64,000 bases of DNA, taken from assembly GCA_016748015.1 (NCBI GenBank), contig JAAOMT010000627.1, positions 63,884-127,883 of the forward strand, in the 5' to 3' direction. Below are positions 35,792 to 45,907 of this stretch, piece after piece. Origin of the DNA: Geosiphon pyriformis (taxonomy: Eukaryota > Glomeromycota > Glomeromycetes > Archaeosporales > Geosiphonaceae). How positions within the stretch are numbered: the stretch's first letter is position 1; each line of letters begins with the position of its first letter. The position numbers and the translations under genes are program-made. Below the pieces are notes generated by a model, which saw nothing but the letters and a program-made list of their open reading frames with translations, made no database searches and was not told the origin of the DNA.

Positions 35792-37341
35792 CTAGAAAAC
35801 CATTGGCTCAGATGTGTTCAATCTTATAGCCAGCATGTCAACACACTCTGTAAGGCTGGCGAGACTGTGTTTAAGAGCAGCAAACCTATCATTCAATTCT
35901 GAAGATACCAGCGGAGTAGGCTTCATTTTCAAAGAGGAGCCAGCTTCCAACAAAACATTCCAAACAGGAGAAGAAGAGAAAGAAGACCCACCAGCAATTT
36001 GCACCCATAAGACACCACTGAAAAAAACAGGATGAGCAATCGGAACCAAATTTTTGGCATAAATGGCAGCCAGTCTGTTTTTATCCGAGTCTGAGAAGGT
36101 TTTTTGTAATGAAGCACCAGAAAAAACACTCATTTTCTCACCAATAGGGCAAGCCAATAATGTATGGCCCAATTTCTTACACCCAGCATACTTGGCTAAA
36201 ACAAGACAAGACCAGTGCAGATTGGTCTCTTTTAATACTAGTGTGGTTTCTATGACAGCATCCAATAACTCAGCAAAATCAAAACAAATAGTAGTGCACC
36301 TGGTCTGGGCATAAGAGACTGAATGACAGTCAATTACACAAGTTTTCTCATCTATTGAAGCAACATAATCCCAAATATCATGTGTATTAGTTCCTATTGG
36401 CAAAGTATACAAAAGAGCTTTATAAACATCACACACATCTCATAATTCTTTGTTCACATCAAATCTAGTGACACGCACAGCATCCTTTCTGATTAGAATA
36501 GACCAGCATACTGCGATCAAATCAGCATGCTTAATCTGTTCAAATTTAACCACAGCTTTCTGCCACAGCTCTATCAATTGCATCTTGATTGACTTAATAA
36601 TGCCAAACTTAGATAGTGCAGTGCGCACAGCCTCAGTTGAAGTACCAATTGGAATCTCTTTTAATACCACAGCCCAATCTGAACACTCAGATGATTTCTT
36701 GAGATTAGAGTTTACCATAATCTGTGTTTCTTTAGCCTTTTTGGAAGCCTGTGCCAAACTTAATCAGAAATGAATGTCGCTCTGATGATTCCAGCAAATT
36801 TTAAGGGGGTAGAGGCCCCCCCAAAACCATTGATTTTTGAAAACAACTTCTTGACTACCTGAAGCTTTTCTTGAGAAGATTTCCCAATCACTTTGTCCAA
36901 ACCAATATCCAAAATGAAGAATTTACAAACAGAGATGTTGACCAGATTTTTTAAAGATAGGGGAAGTTCCAATGGAGCATCTAAGAGAACATCATCTTCA
37001 TTGTTACTTAAAGAGAAATCAATTTTTCCCAAAGACTTGCCCAATGTCTTCTTGGTTTTAACTTTCAAACCAGTAGGTGTTTGATTCGGATCACCAGCAA
37101 TAGCACTATCTTTACCATAATTAAAACTGGTCTCTTCTACCAGACACTCCTCTTTCATATCAATGCTATTAGACTCAGTAGTGTCACCAGTCTCTGAACT
37201 CTATAAGCGACTAGTCTGGACCTTAGAACCAACAATATCACTATCAGAACCATCCTCTAAAATACCACCTCTCTTTTTTTTTCTTGAAAGAACAGACCTG
37301 AAGCCATCAATAGAACCAAAAACCTTAGTAGTTTTTTTCAT
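35792..37341 (-). pseudogene. LINE-f ORF1 (RRM-like domain, CCHC knuckle)
   Basis: Start ATG at 37341 aligns with ATG 49235 of LINE-g. The N-terminal part (to about 36775) is in one frame with one stop near 37203; a frameshift near 36760 leads to a second frame. An RRM-like fold is suggested by WAVVLKEIPIGTSTEAVRTA, KFGIIKSIKMQ, QKAVVKFEQIKHADLI and AVRVTR (36690-36460). A zinc knuckle follows as YAGCKKLGHTLLAC (about 36152-36193), whose first Cys is Tyr by a TGT-to-TAT transition. The C-terminus (ELNDRFAALKHSLASLTECV) may be a short coiled coil. ORF1 proteins of such LINEs bind element RNA; this copy is broken. Confidence 0.82.
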
Positions 37342-37495
37342 GACAACAATACTACAGCCAATGGTGGCCTCATAGTCAAGAATAAAGAATTTGAATTTAT
37401 TGTACTAAATTGTAAAAAAACTTTTTTCAAAAAAAACTTTGACTCTTTTTTGGGAATTTGGACAAAAAAGAAAAAGAAGTTTTTTATTTTTAGTT

Positions 37496-38423
37496 AATGT
37501 AAAATACTTTGATTATAAAATATATTTATTTCTTAACCAAAATTATTATTAATTAGTAAAATTAATATTATTTATAGATATTATTACAAAAAAGTTTTTG
37601 AATTTATTTTTTTAATAATAAATAATTTAATATAAGTTTTTATTATAATTAAAGTTTGTTAATTATTAAATAAAAATAATAACCAATTATACTAATTAGA
37701 TTTTATTAAAAAAATATCTAATTTACTAATATATTATATTCAATAAAATATTAAAAACATTTAAAAAAAACTTATAAAACAAAAATTGTATGTTGATATA
37801 TTAAAAATATATTTATTAATAATAACTCTAAAAGTTATTCTAATATTAACAATGCTTTTTTTATGATAAACTAAACAGTTATAATAATATTAATAATTTT
37901 TTTGTTTATAATAAGTCAATAAAAAATAATAATACTATAAATATTATTAAAAAACTTTAAAAAACAGCAAAAAATATGATCAGAAATATGCTTTTTATAA
38001 AACATGTAAATTATATTATATAAAAAACTCAAGTTATATTAAAAAAAAATTAACAACAATATAAGACAACAAAAAATATTTTTATGTTATATATTTTTTG
38101 AAATATTAAAAAATTTATTAAAAAAATTAATAAAAAGTTAACTAATAAAATTAATATAAAAGCAAATAATAATATTGGCAAATAATTAAATAATAAAAAT
38201 AAAAATTGTAATTAACATAATAAATTTTTAACAACTTTTGAAAATTTAATATTAAATATCAAAAAAATATAAATAATACAATTTAAATATATTTAAATAA
38301 TATTTGTTTTTATTTTTAATTTGTAAAATATAGCTATTTAAAAATAAAAACAAATAAAATTGTTGTTAATACAATAAAAAAAAGAGTATATTATGCTAAA
38401 TATATTTATTTTTGGATATATAA
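37496..38423. other. AT-rich stretch, probably the rest of LINE-e
   Basis: The first bases (AAAATACTTTGATTATAAAA, about 37504-37523) can be aligned with the LINE-f RT segment that should follow the break in LINE-e, allowing C-to-T/G-to-A changes. Beyond that nothing is legible. No gene. Confidence 0.35.
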
Positions 38424-39220
38424 TATTACAAAATAGTTTTTTTGGTTATTTTAATTATTAATATTTTGTTTTAATTGCAATCAGTTTTTTGTAAGTTTTT
38501 TAATTTTATTTGTGTAATAATATTAATATTTATATTAAAGGCTTTTTCTTAATGTTGTAATATAAGTTATTTTTCAATTCTAATTATTATGTATATTTAT
38601 GTACTTTTTTTTAAAGACTGAACTGAAATTTATCTGTTGTTTAAAGTCTTTTTTAAGATTATTCTTGTAATTATTTAATGTGTTTTTCTAATCTAAAAAC
38701 ACAAAATATTAATAGTATTTTTCTTAATTCTTATAATAAAGTTTTTATTAATTAGTAACAATATAAATAATTTTGATTAAAAATTATTCTTTCAAAAAAT
38801 TTAGCTATTAAATAATAATTTTATTTAATAAATAATACAAGTAAGTTTTTTAATACTTTTGATTATAATAATTTAGTTTTTAATATTTTTTTTCATTTTT
38901 TTTTAATTAAAAATTTTTGTAGATATTTATTTTAAAAGTAAAAACTAAAGTAAAACTGTTAAATAAATTGTTTAATAACTTGTTTTATAACTTGTTTTTT
39001 TTTAATATTAAAACTATTGTATATATATATGTTTGTAATTTTATAAAAAAACATATTTTAATTTAATATTGACTATTATTACAAGTTGGTGCTTATTATT
39101 ATTATGAAATAATACTTGTTACTATGTTAATTATTATTTTTTAAAATTATTATTATAATATATTATAATTAAATAATTATATTATTTTATGCTTTTTTTG
39201 TTAATTTTTAAATTATAATA
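38424..39220 (-). mobile_element. Solo LTR S4 (LTR family B)
   Basis: 797 bp aligned end to end with S3 (793 bp). Shared blocks include TTTTAATTGCAATCAGT (38469 and 23149), the TTCTTAATGTTGTAATATAA segment (38547; 23225 in S3) and AAAACTATTGTATATATATA. Termini are decayed (TATTA...TAATA for TGTTA...TAACA). A perfect 4-bp duplication, ATAA at 38420-38423 and 39221-39224, flanks it. Confidence 0.85.
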
Positions 39221-40619
39221 ATAAGTATATAATAACTTATTAAATTTTTTATTTTTACTAAAAATATTATGCCAAAATATAGAGCTTTTTTTAGAATAAA
39301 AACATTTTTTTTCAAGTAAAATTATTTATTTAAAAATATAAGTAAAATATTATTTTATAAATATTAATAATACAGATAAATAAAATTATTTTGCTAAAAC
39401 TTAAATTTACACTATTTTTAATTATTTATTTAATCTAAAAAAACTTAAATATATATATACTAAAATAAAATAAAAAAAATATATTAATAAAAAATTATTT
39501 AAAAAAACTTAAATATATATATACTAAAATAAAATAAAATATATATATAAATTAATATAAAAAAAAGATATAATAACTTATTTAAAAATATTTTTTCAAA
39601 AAATAATTTTCAAAAAATAATCTAACCAGAAAATAACATAAAATTATTTATTTTTATATATATAATAAGTATATTTTTTAGCTTATAATAAAAATTAAAG
39701 TCTTTAAATTCTTAATAAAAAACAATTTTTATGAAAAAAAGATAAAAGTTATCTAATTTATATTAATAAATTCTTAATTAATGTTTGTAATTATTTTGTA
39801 TTTTCTAAAAAAATACAAATATTAAACAAGATTTTTAAAAAAACTTATATTATTATATATTTAAACAAAAATAATAATAATAATTAATAGAAGACCAAAA
39901 ACTTAATTAATTAGATAATTAAACATGTTATTTTTATATTTAAACCATTTTTTTCAAAATATTAAGTTTTATTTATATTTAATAATATATTAAGTCATAT
40001 TGTTTTATTGTTAAGCATATAAATCTCTATTTTAATAAAAAGTAACCAAAAACATAAAACATATATTTTGGTAAAAAAATTTAACAAAATATGATTTTTT
40101 TATTAGACTATTATATTTCTAAATTGTATAAATAGCCAAAAAGATTAAAACAAATTCTGATTAAAAAAAATTATGACCAAATAAAAAGTTAAAATTAAAA
40201 AAAGCATAAAAAATAATAATAAACAACCAAACTTTTTAACACCAAAAAATAACTAAAAGAGACTATTATTATAATTAAACATCAAATTCTGTTCTATTTA
40301 AAGTTTTATTATAAATTCAACTATGTTAAGAACTTTTGAAATACAGCCAAAAAATTTAGTTGGTCATATTGTAATTACTTATAAATGGAATTATAAAGAA
40401 ATATTTTATTAATTTTTGCTTTTATTTTACTTATAATTATTTATCAATATGCAAAAAAATACATTTTGCTATGTGAATGTATATTAAAAAAGCTTGACAA
40501 ATCAAATAGTAAAATTTGTAGTTAAAAAATACCATTTACATCACTGGGTTTTTGATTCAGTTTTACAATTAATTGATATTTAATAAATTAGTTAATTTAG
40601 TATCATACTGAAAAGCTGG
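39221..40619. other. AT-rich stretch without a recognisable gene
   Basis: Very A/T-rich. A ~40-bp unit (TTTAAAAAAACTTAAATATATATATACTAAAATA type) is repeated at about 39430-39470 and 39493-39530. From 39900 the plus strand carries A and C with few G, as in decayed plus-strand Ty3 sequence, but no motif is readable. No gene. Confidence 0.5.
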
Positions 40620-41066
40620 TGTTATGATTAGAAGAAGTTTAATTAACATATTATTCTTAATTAGCCAATCAGCAACGAACATGATTATATATGTTGATCA
40701 CGTGTAAGTAGCCAAATTATTAGTTTAATAGTAAAATTGTGCAACTTTAAATCACTACTGTTCTATTAAAAATTATTTTACAGAAAATTTGAAAACATAA
40801 CATTGTTTAATTTGAATAGCTTTACCATTCTATGATTAAATTTGGTGTCTATCTTTTTTTTTGAGCAAGAAGTAGTGATTTGAATTTTATCAAGTTTAGT
40901 AGTTGGAACTAAGTTGTACACATTATATTCATTTCCCCGATCACATTTGAAGATAATATGAGTACTATTAGCAGCAGAGCGTTGTTTTGTTGGAAGTATG
41001 TAAAGGTGTTAAGACTTTGTATCATCATCTCACAAGAGCTATATGATGTTTCTGGAGGTGGTAACA
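40620..41066 (+). mobile_element. Candidate solo LTR upstream of the MOCOS gene
   Basis: 447 bp starting TGTTA and ending GGTAACA. TTAGCCAATCA lies 41 bases from the start (40661-40671), the same offset as in the G1 LTR (38) and S3 (43). A TATA-like TTATATAT follows at 40684-40691. Its first ~45 bp share TTAATTAACAT and ATTCTTA with the G2 LTR start. Flanks (CTGG, TCAT) do not repeat, so a target duplication is not shown. It is far less decayed than S1, S2 and S4. Confidence 0.5.
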
Positions 41067-41733
41067 TCATATGTAATTTTATAAAAAGATGTAATTACTT
41101 GTAAAATCAAAAGAAAACTTATGAAGTTTATTCTAGAGCTCTTTGATTATAAACTCGTTAATATGTTCCTATATATAGTTGAATACGAAACTATGATGTA
41201 AATGATATCACATGTTGCGGGTGGGTCGATTTAGCAAATCCTATGAATAACTTAAACTTGAAATTTACGATCAAATAACCCTCAAATTTGAATAAGAGAG
41301 TTTTCGCAAATATAATAGATTAACATATTCTTGTCATCATTTTATAATTTAAATCTCTTTGTCTCATTTCACATCATATTCGACAAGAAATAATATCAAA
41401 CTGAATATTCCTCTTTAAAAGTCCTCCTCTAATCAGTCTTTAACAACATCCTATTTGTCTTTTCAATTCAATTCATTTCCTTTCCAAATTCTCATAAAAC
41501 TTTCTTCAAGACATTGAGATCTGGACCTTCCAAATTCATTTCAATCGTAAAAGAATAAATCATAATCTTCAAAGTCATTGTAATTCAAACGGCTAGAATA
41601 CATGTTCTTTTATAATATATATATATATATTTTTTATAACAACTTCTGCAAAATCAAATTGAAATTCACTGCAAAAACTTAAAAACTAACGTTATCTTAC
41701 CCACCCAGCTCTTCATATTATACATATGGTATT
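41067..41733 (+). promoter_or_regulatory. Upstream region of the MOCOS gene
   Basis: No gene. It becomes pyrimidine-rich towards the start codon (CAATTCATTTCCTTTCC around 41467-41483) and contains a (TA)n run at about 41618-41631, roughly 100 bp before the ATG, that could serve as a TATA region. The call rests on position and composition only. Confidence 0.35.
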
Positions 41734-44700
41734 ATGGCATTACATCCAGAAAAAAATTATAGTCTTCCTGAACTCAGCAAATACGAGTCAGAGATGGCTG
41801 ATTTTTTCAAAGAATTTTCCGATCAATACGGTTATGATGGAAAAATTGACCAGATACGGGAGAAAGAATACCCTCAATTAAAAGGTAAAATATGTCATTC
41901 CCCGATATTTCCCTCGGATGAAAAAAAATAAAAACATCTACCATATTAAAAACTGTTTCATAATACTTGTAGATGCTATCTATCTTGACCATGCTGGCAC
42001 AACAACTTATGCTCAATCTACTCTCAATTCCTTCCACTCTGATTTGTCGAAAACACTCTATGGAAATCCTCACTCAAAATCACCTAGCTCTCAACTTTCA
42101 ACTGACCGTGTTAACAATGTTCGAGCTCGCATTTTGAAACACTTTGACGCTAATCCCGACCATTACACCGTAATATTCACCGCAAACGCAACTAGCGCTA
42201 TTAAACTTGTTGGTGAAACTTTTCCCTGGGAAAAAGGCGCAACCTCTTTTCGTTATTTACGTGAAGCTCACACAAGCCTTTTGGGTTTACGTAGTTATGC
42301 CGCAGAAAGTGAAGTACGAGAGATAAAACCTATGACGGAGGACGAAATTGAACTGGACTTACAAGCTCGAGATAAACATTCTCTTCATCATCAAAACCCT
42401 CATTTTCATAATGATATACCACAAATCGAATTTGAAGGTCAAACTGATGGTGTACCGATAATCAACAGCGGAGTAACTTATAATTTATTTGCCTATCCAG
42501 CACAATGTAATTTCTCTGGAATGAGATTCCCTCTTGATTGGACTCAAAAAATGAAAAGAATTCTCAACACTCAAAATCAAAAAGTTTTGGTCTTATTGGA
42601 TGCTGCAGCATATACCACAACCTCGCCACTATCATTGGCTGAAACCGAGAATTCTCCAGATTTTGTGGTTGTTAGTTTTTACAAATTATTTGGCTATCCA
42701 ACTGGTCTTGGTGCGTTAATTCTGAAAAGGGAATTGAGTCCAATATTGAAAAAGAGATATTTTGGAGGTGGCACAGGTATTAAACTTTATTTTTTGGTCC
42801 ATATGGTTTGATTATGGTTCACAAATATTCATTCTTTTTCAAACTTTCTCGATAGTCACTGCAGTATTCTGGAATATGAATTGGCAATATTTTCATGAAG
42901 AATTATGGGGAAGATATGAAGATGGTACAATTAATTTCCTCGATATTATCGCCCTTGATCATGCATTCAATGCATCTGATAGTCTTTACAAAGATTTTAC
43001 ACATATTCGGTCCCATGTCACATCACTTAATCAATATCTTCATAGAAGTATGGTACAACTTCGACACTGGAATAGCGCTCCACTTTGTGTAATCAATTCT
43101 GATCGAGATTTTTCTGACAGTTGTCAGCAGGGACCGATCATAAATTTTAATTTGAAACGTGCTGATGGTTCTTGGATTGGCTACAATGAAGTTGAAACAT
43201 TGGCTAGCGCAAACGGAATTCATGTCAGAACTGGCGGTCATTGTAACCCTGGTTCCGTGGCCAGATGGATGCAAGTTACTCCTGATGACATTGTAAGCTT
43301 TAAACGATTCACTATTCATTTAAACCCTTCCCTATGTAATTTTTCTGTAAATCATTGCTTAGGAAAATAAAAGTTGCCATGATGATCGGGACATTGTAAA
43401 CGGGAAACCAGTTGGTGCCTTACGAGTTTCCTTAGGTGCAATGTCGACCATTGATGAAATTTTTGTCTGGATTGATTTCTTAAAGACATTATTTGTGGAG
43501 AGCGAGCCACCAATCGCAAAATTCAAAGGCTTCAATGATATTGCACACGATTTTTACGACAAATTTCTCGGATCTTCAATTTCCAATGGTACTCGAGAAA
43601 AGTCACAACTTGAATTGGAAATTATTACTTTATGTGAGATTATTATGAATGAAAATATTTAATATAATCTACCAAGAAACCGTATTAAATAATTTTTACT
43701 TCAAATAGTTCCTATCAAATCTTGTCATGGTTACGTTGTGCATGATTCGGTTTCATGGCCTCTTACTAGTCAAGGGCTTTTATATGATCGTGAATGGATG
43801 ATTGTGAACAGTGAGAATGGTCAGGCTCTCAGTCAAAAAAAGTATATGATTTTTTATGAAATTTTCTTTTAGTTTCAACGTTCTAAATAATCCCTAAATA
43901 CTCTTTTCCTTTAGATATCCTCGTATGGCGTTAATAAGACCAAAGGTGTTAATAGACGAAGGAGTGCTTCAAATTAAAGCTTCAGGTCAAGCGCCTCTAC
44001 GTATTGCTCTTGAAGATTATCCAGAAAATATATCGTCCACCTCAATTTGCAGCTCATCACGAGTTTTTGGTGAAAGGCATGTGTAAAATTGATGAAATTA
44101 TTTTCTTCAAGTTGTTTGTGATTAAATACCTTTTTATTTTCTCTAGCATCGATGCATTGTATTACACAAATTCTAAAATCAACGAATGGTTCTCAAATTT
44201 TCTTGGCCTTTCATGCATACTTGCCCGTCAGCCAAAGCAAAATCAAGAGAACCCTGAAAATATGAACATTCGTCGAAGATTCATAAAACCACATCTGAAA
44301 GCATCCGCCACAGCTCCGCTTTCTCTTTCAAATGAATCTCCTTTTTTATTAATATCAAAATCGAGTGTGAATGATGTGAACGAAAAGATACGCGAATCGG
44401 GAAAAAAGGAGATTGAAACGGATTGCTTTAGAGGAAATTTTGTGGTTCGAGGCGCTTTTAGATTTGAAGAAGATGAATGGTCCGTGATTCGAATTGGTGG
44501 GCAAGCGTTTAAGGTATGATTCCCCAAATAAACCTTTGGATCATGATTCATCTGACTTTATTGGAATTAAATCATGAAATTTCAAAATCGTACTTTTTCT
44601 AGATTATAGGACCCTGTAGGCGGTGCTATATGGTCACAGTAAATCAGACCACTGGCGAGAAAACAAGTGAACCATATGCCACATTAAGAAAGCACCGAAA

Positions 44701-44884
44701 TTTTAATGTAAATGGCTTTTTCTGTTTACCTGACAGTTATGAATGCTCAGCTAAAATGGAAATCACCAAATAGGGTAAAATATATTTTGGTCAACACATG
44801 ATTCATATGCCTAAACTCTCAGAGACACCTCACATCATAAAATCCGGATCGCCCATCAATGTTTTGGAACGAATATCTTCATGA
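41734..44884 (+). CDS. hxB: Molybdenum cofactor sulfurase, nine exons
   Basis: Exchanges an oxo for a sulfido ligand on Mo cofactor, activating xanthine dehydrogenase/aldehyde oxidase-type enzymes in the cytosol (established for the HxB/ABA3/MOCOS family). Predicted exons: 41734-41884, 41973-42776, 42856-43292, 43363-43633, 43709-43841, 43915-44082, 44147-44513, 44603-44707, 44774-44884, giving 848 residues, a normal length. All eight introns are GT-AG, and all junctions keep frame. The N-terminal half is a class-V aminotransferase-like domain: YLDHAGTTTYAQSTL near residue 54, the PLP lysine in SFYKLFGYPTG (K288), FEDGT-like YEDGTINFLDIIAL, and the persulfide Cys in RTGGHCNPG (C448). The C-terminal half is a MOSC domain: FPIKSCHGYVVHDSVSWPL, QGLLYDREWMIV, WFSNFLGLSC, GPCRRC (C782, C785) and GKIYFGQHM. 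Start chosen as the first ATG of an exon joining the conserved region. No decay signs. Convergent with the PPR gene. Confidence 0.93.
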
Positions 44885-45907
44885 ATGGTTCTAAGAATTT
44901 GCATTATTATTTGGTTTTTGTTATATGACATAAATTCACATATTCCCGGTCGAACCTTTTGTTTATTTTCATCAGGAAGGAGGAGGACAAATGTGAGCTT
45001 TAAATGGTTACTCGTCTATATAAAAATAGGATTCCACATCTCGCAACATTATATTTCAACCTTTGGCGAAAAAACCGAAAAAGTAGGTAACGCAATCTGT
45101 GATTAAGTTATTGAGACATTTATTCTAATTCACATTCAAATTAGACCGGTACAAGGAAAAGTAAAAAAAAAAGTTATCGAATAGAAGCTGGTAATTTCTC
45201 TATTCCAAAGATGATGTTGGTGGTAGAGATAAACAGGATAGAAAGTAGCTTTATTCAAAAAATGACGAACACAGTAAAATCTTGTTTCTTATTTAATGAT
45301 CCGTATACACTTTGGTGTTCGTTAGCAATTTTGGATCCTGATTGTATCATTCAAAAAAACTTTAAAGCACGATGAAATTTTATTTTCGGTTTATGGTTCA
45401 ATTACTCACCTGACAAAATTATCTTTCAACATGATCAGACAGCATAATCGATTGAGGCACTTAGAGGCTCGAAGTGTTCCTGCCAACATGAACATGAGAT
45501 GTGAGAAATTTGAACGATATATACAATTAATACAATAAGAATAAGCCTTGATTCGATAGGCATATGTAAATGAGAGCGTAAAGCGTTAAACTGTTCTGAA
45601 ATTTTAAATCGAGGAAAGTTATAACTTGGAATAAAGCGAAATAGATTCGAGCAAGGCTGTCAACAGTAGAACTATCTGCCAAGGTGTCCTTGTTTCTTTG
45701 AATTAATTTTGACTATAGTTTGGACCCGCCTCGATTTTACGCCTGTCATTATTTTGAGATTCAAAAAAAAACAACGGTAGAATCATAACCTAGACCAATT
45801 TAAATAATATTCAATTCGTCTCTTACTTTGAGTCCATCCACTTCTCCCTCTACAGGTTAATCAATAGGTGGAGAAAGCCGGAATCTTGCCATGATCTTAT
45901 TTATCTT
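44885..45907. other. Intergenic region between two convergent genes
   Basis: It must hold both 3' UTRs. An open frame directly after the MOCOS stop (44885-45106) has no recognisable domain and I do not call it. I see no tRNA, rRNA or repeat. AATAA-type polyadenylation words occur, but none stands out. Confidence 0.5.

Larger units (their letters stand above)
30742..37495 (-). mobile_element. LINE-f: nearly full-length LINE inserted in LINE-e
   Basis: The 3' end (poly(A), plus-strand T run at 30742-30751) lies left and the 5' UTR right. The 5' UTR begins near AAAAAACTTCTTTTTC (minus strand, about 37490), matching the start of LINE-b at 3765. ORF1 (37341-35792) and ORF2 (35528-30874) are in series with a 263-bp gap. 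It is among the best preserved LINEs here: ORF2 keeps one frame from 35528 to about 31190, interrupted only by stops. Flanking TTTTTA..ATGTA words on both sides (30726-30740, 37490-37506) fit a decayed target duplication. Confidence 0.92.

Noticed and set aside
44885-45106. 73-codon open frame just after the MOCOS stop.
   Set aside because: No recognisable domain; it lies in what should be 3' UTR and resembles random open sequence.
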